From contig DDYF01000020.1 of NCBI GenBank assembly GCA_002347645.1, positions 1 through 43,483 on the forward strand: a stretch of 43,483 nucleotides of DNA, in the 5' to 3' direction. The notes under the pieces are model-generated. The model saw only the letters and a list, made by a program, of their open reading frames with translations, was not told where the DNA came from and made no database searches. How positions within the stretch are numbered: position 1 is the stretch's first letter; the number at the start of each line of letters is the position of its first letter. A program made the position numbers and the translations under genes. This stretch comes from Thermoleophilia bacterium UBA2241 (GTDB lineage Bacteria; Actinomycetota; Thermoleophilia; UBA2241). Below are positions 22,722 to 30,730 of this stretch, piece by piece.

Positions 22722-24494
22722 TCAGAAGCCGTAGGAGATCGCCTTGTACTTCTTCAGGCCGAGGTGCGACGGCGTGGTCGCCGGCTTGACGAGGGCCTCG
22801 TAGATCTGCTGGGCATGTGCATCAGCGCGGGTGTAACACGTGGCCGCGTAACACTGGTAGAGGAGCTTCGTATTCCCCGTCGCTGCCCTGGCCCTAGTAG
22901 TCCAGTTGGCACCCTCGAAGTACTCGGTATTGGCCTCAGCCCACAGGGCGCGCAATCCTGCGAATCCCACATCACCGTAGTTCTTCCACATGAGTCGCTG
23001 GTATGCCCAGGCAATGTCGCGCTTCGCCACAGTCCTAGCCTGACTGACCATCGCGTCGGCGTTCTTGGCAAGGGGCAGGGCATAGAAGGTGTTGGTGCCC
23101 TCTATGAGGTACAAGTCGTCGTACGGGCCTGCCTCATAAGGGGAGCCCACGCGCACTGCCGGACCGGTGCAGACATACATGACGCCGGTGTCACCGTCGG
23201 CGGGCATCCCGATAGTAACGAAGGCCGAATCCAGGTTGCCCGGCGTCTCCCAAGCCCTGGCCTTGGTCTTCCGATACTCCACGGTGTCCCAAGGATCCTT
23301 TGGCATCTCACCGGTGAAGCGGAAGAGCATCTTGGCAAAGTCCAGGTTCACTCTGCCCCGGTACTGAGTGAACATGTTGTACACGGTCTGGTTCACGCGT
23401 ACGCTGGCCATCATGATGTCAGCGTACCCGCCAGGATCATCCGTCCCGGCCGGCGGGTCCTGACTCCAGCCACCATGCGGATAGAACTTCCCTGGCTGGT
23501 CGCCGAGATTCGCCTTGCCGCCCTCGTCGGTGAAGTGGTTGTTCCGAGAATGGATGAAGTCGCCCTCACCGAAGTCACCCGGCTCGCGGACCTCCTGGAA
23601 AGCCCCGGAGGTCTCGCAGACAAAGGCGTTGCCGCTCACGTCTGAGATGGTTACGTTCCAACTGCCGGTCTGCTGGTAGGACAGCCACATGTCCTTGGCT
23701 TTAGCGGCGGTGTTGGCAAAGCGAAGCATGTGGAGAATCAGCCCTGCCCTAAGCCTGTAGGCGCCAACCCCTCTGTCGATTGGGCGCGTGGCTTCTCCCG
23801 AGTTACCGGTCGTCGACACACCCTTGTTGTTGATGCCGGGCATGACCGGGTTGGAATTCAATGAGCCGGGAGACGTTACGTTGATATAGGCGTTGCCAGT
23901 ATCGGGGTATGCGGCAATGGCTACGTAGTTGCTGAACTCCCCGCTTGGTGCGTCCATGGCCTGGCCGGTGATCAGACCACCGTCTGTCGTGGTCTTCCCC
24001 CAGGCTGCCCAAGCACAGCATGACGGAGGCAGCGTATCGTCTTGGCTTTCTTCAGGTTCAGTGCCGGGGTATGCCGTCGTCCCGACGTAGTTAGCCAGAA
24101 CCTCTGTGTAGGACAGCGGGACGCCGGCGTCGGTCGCCGCCTGAGCCATCCCCTTGAACATCTCGATGAACTCCGGCGTGTATTGCATCACGTACCACTG
24201 GTACGCTTTCAGCGCCACGATTTGCGCGTCCGTGAACCCGGCAGGGCGCTGCATCCTCTGCAGGATGGACGGACCGAACAGTTCGTTCACCTGCTGAAAG
24301 TACTGGTAACCCATGTTGTAGTCGGAACCCTGCAGAACAATGACCGGCGCAATGCTCGGTGGCAGCGGCAAGCCCGAGTCAGGCACGGACGCTTCGCCGG
24401 CGAGCGCAGGCGCGGCGCACGCCGCAAGGAGCACCAGCGTCAGGCAGAGACTCACGAGCAGCGGTCGCAGCCTGATCTTCTTTCCCTTGCTCAT
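22722..24494 (-). CDS. Secreted Ntn-hydrolase, C45/AAT-like (paralog 3)
   Basis: The 590-residue protein has a signal peptide (hydrophobic residues about 11-31) and the same scaffold as paralogs 1 and 2, but is the most divergent: LQGSDYNMGYQYFQQ, FKGMAQAATDAGVPLSYTEVLANY, then SCCAWAAWGKTT. The first cysteine of the pair, Cys159, aligns with the predicted nucleophiles Cys164 and Cys166; the second replaces Thr/Ser. GINNKGVSTTGN stands for the NNKGLC segment. The C-terminal part diverges more and ends LGLKKYKAISYGF. Codon use is less GC-rich at third positions than in the flanking operons. The start ATG at 24494 has GAAAGGG 6 nt before it. Its leader region closely copies that of paralog 1, though the proteins are less alike. 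Confidence 0.75.
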   Translation of the reverse strand: MSKGKKIRLRPLLVSLCLTLVLLAACAAPALAGEASVPDSGLPLPPSIAPVIVLQGSDYNMGYQYFQQVNELFGPSILQRMQRPAGFTDAQIVALKAYQWYVMQYTPEFIEMFKGMAQAATDAGVPLSYTEVLANYVGTTAYPGTEPEESQDDTLPPSCCAWAAWGKTTTDGGLITGQAMDAPSGEFSNYVAIAAYPDTGNAYINVTSPGSLNSNPVMPGINNKGVSTTGNSGEATRPIDRGVGAYRLRAGLILHMLRFANTAAKAKDMWLSYQQTGSWNVTISDVSGNAFVCETSGAFQEVREPGDFGEGDFIHSRNNHFTDEGGKANLGDQPGKFYPHGGWSQDPPAGTDDPGGYADIMMASVRVNQTVYNMFTQYRGRVNLDFAKMLFRFTGEMPKDPWDTVEYRKTKARAWETPGNLDSAFVTIGMPADGDTGVMYVCTGPAVRVGSPYEAGPYDDLYLIEGTNTFYALPLAKNADAMVSQARTVAKRDIAWAYQRLMWKNYGDVGFAGLRALWAEANTEYFEGANWTTRARAATGNTKLLYQCYAATCYTRADAHAQQIYEALVKPATTPSHLGLKKYKAISYGF

Positions 24495-24556
24495 GATCGA
24501 CCCTTTCCGTCGTACGGTGGCGAGCACCGCGAAGCGCTGCGTGGCGAGTTCAGACC

Positions 24557-24583
24557 AGAGTGGCTATCGCTCCACGGCCCTCT
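24557..24583 (-). promoter_or_regulatory. Hairpin downstream of the leader ORF of paralog 3
   Basis: The minus-strand RNA pairs AGAG with CTCT outside and GTGG with CCAC inside, loop AGCGATAG. It begins 14 nt after the leader-ORF stop, at the same place as in paralog 1 but with a changed loop. Confidence 0.45.
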
Positions 24584-24597
24584 TGAGAATGTCCCCC

Positions 24598-24633
24598 TCA
24601 GGGACGCGTGCAGGGAAGCCTGAGCACCCCCAT
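24598..24633 (-). CDS. Conserved 11-residue leader peptide upstream of paralog 3
   Basis: An ATG with AAGGAGAGAGACC before it encodes MGVLRLPCTRP and then TGA. It is the counterpart of the leader ORF at 17814-17849: same length, same start context, same distance to promoter, hairpin and structural gene. The two copies differ inside the frame, including residue changes T/R, F/C, A/T and C/R, while MGVL-LP and the last P are kept. Confidence 0.55.
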   Translation of the reverse strand: MGVLRLPCTRP

Positions 24634-24725
24634 GGTCTCTCTCCTTGGCTCGGTTCCAGTGCGTGTCACGTGCCTGCGCCCCTCTCGTGACGGTTGAGTG
24701 TGAAGCAGGCAGCGCGCTGGCACCA

Positions 24726-24753
24726 AGCGTACACTGTCTATGACAATGTACAA
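24726..24753 (-). promoter_or_regulatory. Promoter of paralog 3 overlapping a TetR-type operator
   Basis: TTGTAC (24753-24748), 16-nt spacer and TACGCT (24731-24726) on the minus strand repeat the promoter of paralog 1 base for base in both hexamers. ACAATGTAC on the plus strand (24743-24751) overlaps the -35 box. The leader is about 225 nt. Confidence 0.6.
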
Positions 24754-24890
24754 GGGCGCTGCTGTTTCCTCAAGGGACAACACGGTGAGCATGAGAGTGG
24801 GGCGTCTGCTGAACGACACGGCGCGGTACGCGAGGTCGCGCAGGGAAGGGCCCGACGGCTGAACGCCGAGAAGCGGAGCGAAGACGGGTT
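24754..24890. other. Junction between the hydrolase island and the B12 operon
   Basis: About 140 nt with no recognisable gene. It lies between the paralog 3 promoter, which points away, and the stop of the DUF2149 gene. A plus-strand 23-codon frame (24791-24862) has no ribosome site of note. I see neither a terminator with a T-tract nor att-like direct repeats. Confidence 0.3.
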
Positions 24891-25502
24891 CTAGTACTTT
24901 CCCGGCGGATCAGTCTCGTCGTACCACCCGCTGTTGTCTCCGCTGCCGGAGGTGTCGGTCTCGGTCGGTGAGCCGGTCTGGCCGGGCGCCGGCATGGCGG
25001 GGACCGTGGGCGCGGTTTCCGGGGAGGCGGTCGGCGCCACCGTCGGAGGCGTCGTCGTTCCCGGCAGCGGCGTGGCGCCGGGCGGGGCCGTCTCGGAGGA
25101 AGGCACGTAGACGGTGGTGCCGTCGGCGAGGCGGTAGAAGGAGCCGATGAGCGTGCCGACGCCGGTCACCTGCTCGCCGGCCGCGATGTCGAGTCGTTCG
25201 ATCGTCTCACCGGACTTGACGATCACCTGCATCTGATCGGTACCGGGGTTCGTGACGACGGTCATGTCCTTACCCGTGAGCACGTCCGTCATACCCAGGC
25301 CGGTCAACGCCGCGACGAGGAAGCCGACGGCGAGGACGATGGCGACGTCGAAGAGGTTGATGACGCCGTCGAGGGGGTCGCCGTTCCGGTCCTGACGGGC
25401 GGCCTTGCGGCGCTTCATGTAGCGAAGCTGCATGGAACCGCCCGGCTCGTCGAGGACCGTCGGCAGGAAGCGGACCTCGCTCTCGTCGACCTCGTGCGTC
25501 AT
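24891..25502 (-). CDS. DUF2149 protein, ExbD-like partner of the MotA/ExbB protein
   Basis: The 203-residue protein matches the DUF2149 pattern: a short cytoplasmic N-terminus with DRNGDPLDGVINLFDVAIVLAVG (one membrane helix, about residues 48-70), then VVTNPGTDQMQVIVKSGETIERL and GEQVTGVGTLIGSFYRLADGTTVYVP outside. The last 75 or so residues are a Pro/Thr-rich, probably disordered tail. One N-terminal helix carrying an Asp followed by a small extracellular domain recalls ExbD/TolR, the usual partner of ExbB/TolQ. It lies 31 nt after such a gene at the end of the riboswitch-controlled operon. An energising role in corrinoid uptake is inferred, not shown. Confidence 0.75.
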   Translation of the reverse strand: MTHEVDESEVRFLPTVLDEPGGSMQLRYMKRRKAARQDRNGDPLDGVINLFDVAIVLAVGFLVAALTGLGMTDVLTGKDMTVVTNPGTDQMQVIVKSGETIERLDIAAGEQVTGVGTLIGSFYRLADGTTVYVPSSETAPPGATPLPGTTTPPTVAPTASPETAPTVPAMPAPGQTGSPTETDTSGSGDNSGWYDETDPPGKY

Positions 25503-25533
25503 GGCCGTGCGCGGCGCGACTCCCGGCGGGAGG

Positions 25534-26517
25534 TCAGCCGCGGTCCTCCGGGTCGTCCACGGGCCCGAGTGCGGCGAAGGGGTCCGCGTCGCCGTTCCAG
25601 CGCAGATCGTCGCCGTCCGCGGCGCGCAGGACGTCCGGCTCTGCGTCGTTCGGCCCTGAAGGCACGGCGGGCGGAGTGACGAACGCGACCGTGTCGCCCG
25701 CGTCCGGAAGCGAGTCGGCTGGCGGCGCCGTGGCGGCTAGCGGCGTCGCCAGTGGCGCCGCCGCAGCGTCCGGGCCCGCTGTGGCCTCGTCGTCTGGCTC
25801 GCCGCCGCTCGTCGCCTCGAGCTCGTCGATCCACTGCCCGGACGCGTCCTTGCGGCGGCCCGCACGCAGGCGCTTGGGGCCGCCTTCGAGCAGCTCGAGC
25901 AGGTACTCGAGATCGGAGATGTCCTGCGAGTAGATGCGATCGCGGATGATGCTGACGGTGAATGCGAGCCCGCCGATGAGTAGCCCGATCACGGTGACCG
26001 AGAATGCGATGCGCAGGTTGTCGGCGAGCTGCTGCGTGTCGCCGTTGGCGAGCGCGACGAGCGCCGGCGACAACGGGATCAGGGTGCCCATGAGCCCGAG
26101 CATCGGCCCGAGTCGGACGAGCACGCGCGTCCGCTCGAGGCGCTTCACCGTGTAGAACTCGTACTCCTGGAGCAGCTTCAGCGGCTTAACGGCGAGACGT
26201 TGCGTCTGGTAGTTGCGAATGAGGTCGAAGAGGAAGCGCGCCACCACCATCGAGTAGTTGTTCTCTTGCAGGTAGCGATAGGCGCGCCGCGGGCGCCCGT
26301 CGGCGAACGCCTGACGGGCGCGGAGCGTGCGGATCTCGAGTGCCTCGAGGTCGCGGTAGCGGAAGCGCAGGTAGAGCTCGTAGACGAGCCAGCCGAGCTC
26401 GATCAGCACCCAGACGAGGCAGACGACGGCGGCGACGAGGACGGGATAGAAGAGCAGCTCGGAAGCGTCGAAGATCGCCTGCTGGAGGTCGTTGCCGAAG
26501 TCGGCGAAGATCAGCAT
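25534..26517 (-). CDS. MotA/TolQ/ExbB proton-channel family protein
   Basis: The 327-residue protein has a membrane segment at about residues 18-42, a long cytoplasmic helical region with VKPLKLLQEYEFYTVKRLERTRVLVRLGPMLGLMGTLIPLSPAL (family signature, third TM at about 140-155) and a further TM around 170-195 (IAFSVTVIGLLIGGLAFTVSIIRDR). The C-terminal 110 residues are an acidic, Pro/Ala-rich tail. Family members form proton-driven motors with an ExbD/TolR/MotB partner; the DUF2149 gene follows at once. Monoderm bacteria normally do not need an ExbB-type energiser for vitamin uptake, so its place in this operon is notable. Confidence 0.88.
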   Translation of the reverse strand: MLIFADFGNDLQQAIFDASELLFYPVLVAAVVCLVWVLIELGWLVYELYLRFRYRDLEALEIRTLRARQAFADGRPRRAYRYLQENNYSMVVARFLFDLIRNYQTQRLAVKPLKLLQEYEFYTVKRLERTRVLVRLGPMLGLMGTLIPLSPALVALANGDTQQLADNLRIAFSVTVIGLLIGGLAFTVSIIRDRIYSQDISDLEYLLELLEGGPKRLRAGRRKDASGQWIDELEATSGGEPDDEATAGPDAAAAPLATPLAATAPPADSLPDAGDTVAFVTPPAVPSGPNDAEPDVLRAADGDDLRWNGDADPFAALGPVDDPEDRG

Positions 26518-26547
26518 GAGTCCGCCATCATCCTCTCAGTGACCTCC

Positions 26548-28332
26548 TCACGAGACGCCTGGCAACCGGCTCTTGAAGCGCTGCCACGGGGTGCCGCCAC
26601 CGGCCAACAGCTTGCCCCGCCCGGCGTCGGCGAGCGACGCCGCATGCCGGCGGTGCAGCCAGTACGAGAGGCCGGCCCCCAGGGGCAGCATGGCCAGCAG
26701 CGTACCACCCAGCACGCCGGCGGAACCACCGCTGTCGCCGCCCGCCACCCCGGACGCGCTCGGCGACGGCGAGGCGCTCGGCACGGGGTAGGGCGACTCG
26801 TCGGGTGTGAGAACGGTCCCGGTGACGGCGCCGGTGTCGGTGGCGTCCGGGAGTGGCGTCGTAGTCGTCGGCGTGCTCCGCGCCGTCGGCCGGAGCGTCG
26901 TGCGCGGCGTGATCGTCGTGCCGGAGCTGTAATGCGGATACGTGGTGCCCGAGCCGCTCGACGAGCCGCCGCCCGACGAGCCCCCTGAGCTGGGGCGGTA
27001 GCTGACCGTGATGGTGTGTGAACTCGTGCGCCGGTTGCCGGCCCTGTCGGCGATGCGCACCTGGATGGTGTGCTGCCCGTAGGAGAGATCGATCAGCTTG
27101 AGGGAGAGCTGCGAGGCGGAGATCTTCGCGTTCTTCGTCTTGTTCGCACCGTCGATGAAGATGCGCACGGCGTCGGCCCGGATGCCGGTCCCACCCTTTG
27201 GATCGATGTAACGCACGTCGACGACGACGTCGTTCGTCGACGAGAACACCGCCCCGTTCCCCGGTTTGAAGGACGAGAAGGACGGCAGGTGCTTCGGGGC
27301 GTAGACCTTGCCCAGCGAGAAGGGGAAGGCCTTGCCGGCAAGCGCGATCGCCGCCTGGGTGGTCGTGGTCACGTTGTTCGCCACGACCAGGTCCTTGCGG
27401 TGCTCGAACACCCCGCTCGCACGCTGGCGGGCCTTCAGATAGTCGACGGGCGAGCGCCCGTTCCTGGTCCAGGTGGCCGGGTCGACGCCCGCCTTGATGA
27501 GGGCCTGTACGACCCAGGCCGTCGATTCGGTGTTGCTGCGCGTGTCGCTCGGCGCATACGAGAAGCCACCGTCGGCCAACTGCTTGTCGCGGAGGTAGGC
27601 GAGGGCCGACGAGACGGACGCCGCGTCGGCGGAGACGCCGGCGGCGCGCAGGGCCTGGACGGCGGCGGCGGTCGAGTCGATGGAACTGGCCCCGCCGGTC
27701 TGGTCGGGCCAGCTGCCGTCGCTCTTCTGCGCCGCCTCGAGCCAGGCGGCGGCGCTCGAGACGTTCCCGTCCGCCTGTCCGGCCGCTCTGAGCGCCAGCA
27801 GCGCCCAAGTCGTCGTCGTGACGTCCCAGAGGCTCTTGTCGCCGGACGTCGCGGGCGAGAAGTGGCCGTCGTCGCTGCGGAACGAGAGGAGCTTGGCGAG
27901 GAGGTCGATACGCGGCGTGCCGGCTGCGTAGATCAGTTCGGGCTTGTCGACAGCGCTGTACGCGAGGATCAGCTTGGCGAAGAACGCGGGCGCGTTGTAG
28001 GGGGCGCCACCCGTGGCCTCGGCGGCGCGCTCGAGGTTGATCGTCTGCAGGTAGTCGTAGAGAGGGTCTTTGCCGCCCTGCGTCCACTTGACGGGGTTCT
28101 CCTGGCCGGCGACGACGGCGAGCATGACCCACGGGGTGATCATCGCGCTCTGGGCCGAGGTCGAGTCGGCGAAGCCTCCGCTGGGCAGCTGCTTCGTGAA
28201 CAGGTAGTCGAGCGCCTTGGTCACGGGTGCGGCGCGGTCGGCCGCGGCGGCGTCCGGGAACACGCCGCCGACGAGCAAGGCCGCCAAGAGCACGACGGCC
28301 AGCAGCAACGCCGGCCGGGATGTCTTCGTCAT
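26548..28332 (-). CDS. Exported prenyltransferase/squalene-cyclase-like repeat protein, transcobalamin alpha-domain-like, with C-terminal membrane anchor
   Basis: The 594-residue protein has a signal peptide (hydrophobic residues about 8-27). An alpha6/alpha6 repeat domain follows (about 35-335) with recurring units such as YLFTKQLPSGGFADS, WLEAAQKSDGSWPDQ and YLRDKQLADGGFSYA. Then come an Ig-like module (about 365-450), a Ser/Gly/Thr/Pro-rich stalk and a C-terminal TM (LLAMLPLGAGLSYWL) with a basic tail, so it is displayed outside the membrane. Catalytic motifs of terpene cyclases are not evident. The same fold forms the alpha domain of human transcobalamin and intrinsic factor. In this riboswitch-controlled operon with DUF4430 proteins, a corrinoid-binding role is inferred. 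The start ATG has GGAGGAC before it and overlaps the S-component stop (ATGA). Confidence 0.8.
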   Translation of the reverse strand: MTKTSRPALLLAVVLLAALLVGGVFPDAAAADRAAPVTKALDYLFTKQLPSGGFADSTSAQSAMITPWVMLAVVAGQENPVKWTQGGKDPLYDYLQTINLERAAEATGGAPYNAPAFFAKLILAYSAVDKPELIYAAGTPRIDLLAKLLSFRSDDGHFSPATSGDKSLWDVTTTTWALLALRAAGQADGNVSSAAAWLEAAQKSDGSWPDQTGGASSIDSTAAAVQALRAAGVSADAASVSSALAYLRDKQLADGGFSYAPSDTRSNTESTAWVVQALIKAGVDPATWTRNGRSPVDYLKARQRASGVFEHRKDLVVANNVTTTTQAAIALAGKAFPFSLGKVYAPKHLPSFSSFKPGNGAVFSSTNDVVVDVRYIDPKGGTGIRADAVRIFIDGANKTKNAKISASQLSLKLIDLSYGQHTIQVRIADRAGNRRTSSHTITVSYRPSSGGSSGGGSSSGSGTTYPHYSSGTTITPRTTLRPTARSTPTTTTPLPDATDTGAVTGTVLTPDESPYPVPSASPSPSASGVAGGDSGGSAGVLGGTLLAMLPLGAGLSYWLHRRHAASLADAGRGKLLAGGGTPWQRFKSRLPGVS

Positions 28333-29057
28333 GGTGTGTCCTCCAGTCCCACGAACGTGACGCGGGTCCGGACACGGAACCGGGCCACAATGGTAACAGC
28401 CTGGACGCCGAAAAGACCAGCAAAGAGGCCGGTCGCGGCGACATGGGCCAGGTCGAACGGAAGCCCTTGGGCGTAGAGCGCGAGGAGCGCCGGCCACGTC
28501 CGGGCGGTGTAGGCCAGGAACATCCACAGGGTGACGAACCAGTCGAAGGCCAGGGCGAGCAGGCAGCCGGCGGCGACGAGCTCCCAGCGGCGCGGCAGGC
28601 GGCCGCGGCGGCCGATCAGGCCGCCCGCGGCGCCGACCGCGCCCCACGCGAGCATCTGCCACGGCGTCCAGGGACCCTGGCCGAAGAACAGATTGGAGAC
28701 CAGCGCCGAGGTAGCGCCGACCATGAAGCCGGGCCCGGAGCCCAGGGCCACCCCCGAGATGAGCACGACGAACGTCACCGGCTTGACGTTGGGCAATGAC
28801 GCGAACACGACCCGGCTGGCGGTGGCGAGCGCCGCCAGGGCGGCGATGAGCGAGAGTTCGGTCGCCGCCCTGGCGCGCACCCCGTAGGCGGTCACGCCCA
28901 GACCGACGAGGGCCGCGACCAGGACGAAGCTCACGGTCCCCCAATCGACCGCCCCGGGGTCCACCGTTGCCCATACCGCGAGGCCGGCGGCGAGGACGCC
29001 GAGGGCGGCCATGACGAGGCTGCCGAGGTCGAGACGAAGGGCGCGCAGAGCGGTCAT
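28329..29057 (-). CDS. ECF transporter S component (predicted cobalamin/corrinoid specific)
   Basis: The 242-residue membrane protein has about seven hydrophobic segments. The N-terminal two (residues 12-58) precede a core with ASRVVFASLPNVKPVTFVVLISGVALGSGPGFMVG and SALVSNLFFGQGPWTPWQMLAWG, a layout typical of ECF substrate-binding S components. It is coupled by ATGA overlaps to the fused EcfA gene before it and to the repeat-protein gene after it. Specificity for cobalamin is inferred from the riboswitch at the operon head and the transcobalamin-like partners; sequence alone does not fix the ligand. Confidence 0.82.
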   Translation of the reverse strand: MTALRALRLDLGSLVMAALGVLAAGLAVWATVDPGAVDWGTVSFVLVAALVGLGVTAYGVRARAATELSLIAALAALATASRVVFASLPNVKPVTFVVLISGVALGSGPGFMVGATSALVSNLFFGQGPWTPWQMLAWGAVGAAGGLIGRRGRLPRRWELVAAGCLLALAFDWFVTLWMFLAYTARTWPALLALYAQGLPFDLAHVAATGLFAGLFGVQAVTIVARFRVRTRVTFVGLEDTP

Positions 29058-30730
29058 GCCGGCGACGCCTCCCAGCAGACCTCGTCCTCGTGCAGGATCC
29101 CCGGCAGCGCGTGCCGGAGCAGGCGGTTGACCTGCGTCGAGAAGAACAGGGAGCCGTTGAGGACGTCGTGCGCCGGTCCGTCGGCGAGCACACCGCCGTC
29201 CCCTAGGACCACGACCCTGGTCGCGCAGCGCGCCGCGAACTCCACGTCGTGGGTCACGACGAGCACACACCTGCCCGCCGCGACCCAGCGTCGCAGGGTC
29301 GCGGCGAGCCCCAGCTTGCGCGTCGGGTCCATGCCGCGCGTAGGCTCGTCGAGGATGACCAGCGCGGGGTCGCCGCAGGCGACGGCGGCGAGCGCGACGC
29401 GGGTTCGCTCGCCGCCCGACAGCGCGCGCGGGTCGCGCTCGAGGAAGTCGGCCAGGTCGAGCTCGGCGACGATGCGTGCCGCGAGCGCGCCGCGCTGCCG
29501 CTGGTCGAAGCCGAGGTGGGCGAGCGTGTGATCGATCTCCTCGGCGACGGTGTCGCGGACGAAGTAGTCGTTGGGGTTCTGCCCGAGCAGCGCGCAAGAC
29601 CGCGCCGCTTCCGCGACCGACAACGCGGCCACGTCGCGGCCCAGGAGCGTCACGCTGCCGCGCTGCGGTTGGAGCAAGCCGTTGAAGTGCCGCACCAGAG
29701 TGGACTTGCCGGCGCCGTTCTCGCCCATGAGGGCGACGAGCTCGCCGCGACGGAGGCGGAGTGTGACGTTCTCGAGCAGAGGCGCTTCTCGCGCGTAGCC
29801 GACCGTCAGGCCGCTCGCTTGCAGCACGACGTCGCCCGGCGCGCCGTCGCCGGCGACCGCGCGCCGGGCCGGGGTCAGCGCATCACTGCGATCCAGCATG
29901 TGGCGTGCGTCCTTCACCGTCATCGGAAGGTGCGCCGCTTCGCCGCGCCCCTTCGCCCGGCCGTTCAGCCTGCGGGCGAAGAGACGCGCGACGGGTGGCA
30001 GGAGTTCGCGGTGACCGTCGACGGCCCAGTGTGCGAACTCCTGCGGCGCGGCGTCGACGGTCACCATGCCGTCCTCCATGTAGAGGACCCGTGTCGCGAG
30101 ATGGAGGCAACGCTCCACGCGATGCTCGGCGAGCACGATGGTGGCGCCGGTGTCCTCGGACAGACGCCGGACGGCGGAGAGCAACTCCTCGGAACTGACG
30201 GGGTCGAGTTGCGAGGTGGGCTCGTCCAGGAGGAGAAGGTGGGGTTGCGTGGCTATGACCCCCGCCAGGGCGACCTTCTGCAGCTCCCCGCCCGAGAGCT
30301 CCGCGAGAGGGGCGTGCCGAAGGTACGAGAGGCCGAGTGAGACGAGCGCCTCCTCGACGAGACGGGTGATGGCCCTGCTCTCGACGCCGAGGTTCTCGAG
30401 CCCGAAGGCGATCTCGCGCTCGACGGTGGTCATGACGGTCTGGTCCTCCGGGTCCTGAAAGACGAGGCCGACGCGCCGGGCCAGGTCGTGCGGCCGGGCC
30501 GTGCGCGTGTCGAACTCGTCCACCGTGACGCGGCCGGCGAAGGAGCCTCCGTGGAAGTGCGGCACCAGGCCATTGAGCGCGCGCAGAAAGGTCGACTTGC
30601 CGCTGCCCGAGCCGCCGAGCACGAGGATGACCTCTGCCGGCTCGACCGAGAGCGAGACGTCACGGAGCGCCGGGAGCGGCGCTCCCGGGTAGGTGTACGT
30701 GACGCGCTCGAAGCGCGCGATCGACGTCAC
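29054..30730 (-). CDS. Energy-coupling factor ATPase, fused EcfA-EcfA
   Basis: One 558-residue chain carries two ABC ATPase domains, which most ECF systems encode as two proteins. Domain 1 (about 1-230): Walker A GGSGSGKST, Q-loop VFQDPEDQ, signature ELSGGELQK, Walker B LLLLDEPTSQLDP and switch His in LAEH. Domain 2 (about 305-535): GENGAGKST, LLGQNPNDYF, ALSGGERTR, LVILDEPTRGMDP and VTHD. Both look catalytically complete. The start is GTG 30730 inside the stop of ecfT (GTGA); sequence upstream of it in the frame is Arg-rich noise. It powers the S component encoded next. Confidence 0.93.
   Translation of the reverse strand: MTSIARFERVTYTYPGAPLPALRDVSLSVEPAEVILVLGGSGSGKSTFLRALNGLVPHFHGGSFAGRVTVDEFDTRTARPHDLARRVGLVFQDPEDQTVMTTVEREIAFGLENLGVESRAITRLVEEALVSLGLSYLRHAPLAELSGGELQKVALAGVIATQPHLLLLDEPTSQLDPVSSEELLSAVRRLSEDTGATIVLAEHRVERCLHLATRVLYMEDGMVTVDAAPQEFAHWAVDGHRELLPPVARLFARRLNGRAKGRGEAAHLPMTVKDARHMLDRSDALTPARRAVAGDGAPGDVVLQASGLTVGYAREAPLLENVTLRLRRGELVALMGENGAGKSTLVRHFNGLLQPQRGSVTLLGRDVAALSVAEAARSCALLGQNPNDYFVRDTVAEEIDHTLAHLGFDQRQRGALAARIVAELDLADFLERDPRALSGGERTRVALAAVACGDPALVILDEPTRGMDPTRKLGLAATLRRWVAAGRCVLVVTHDVEFAARCATRVVVLGDGGVLADGPAHDVLNGSLFFSTQVNRLLRHALPGILHEDEVCWEASPA

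Noticed and set aside
13681..24890. The accessory block as an integrated mobile element
   Set aside because: No integrase, tRNA-end duplication or flanking direct repeat was found, so I only call it island-like.
26528..28444. A 638-codon frame overlapping the repeat-protein gene on the same strand
   Set aside because: It is extremely Arg-rich and lacks a signal peptide; the frame with squalene-cyclase-like repeats is the real gene.
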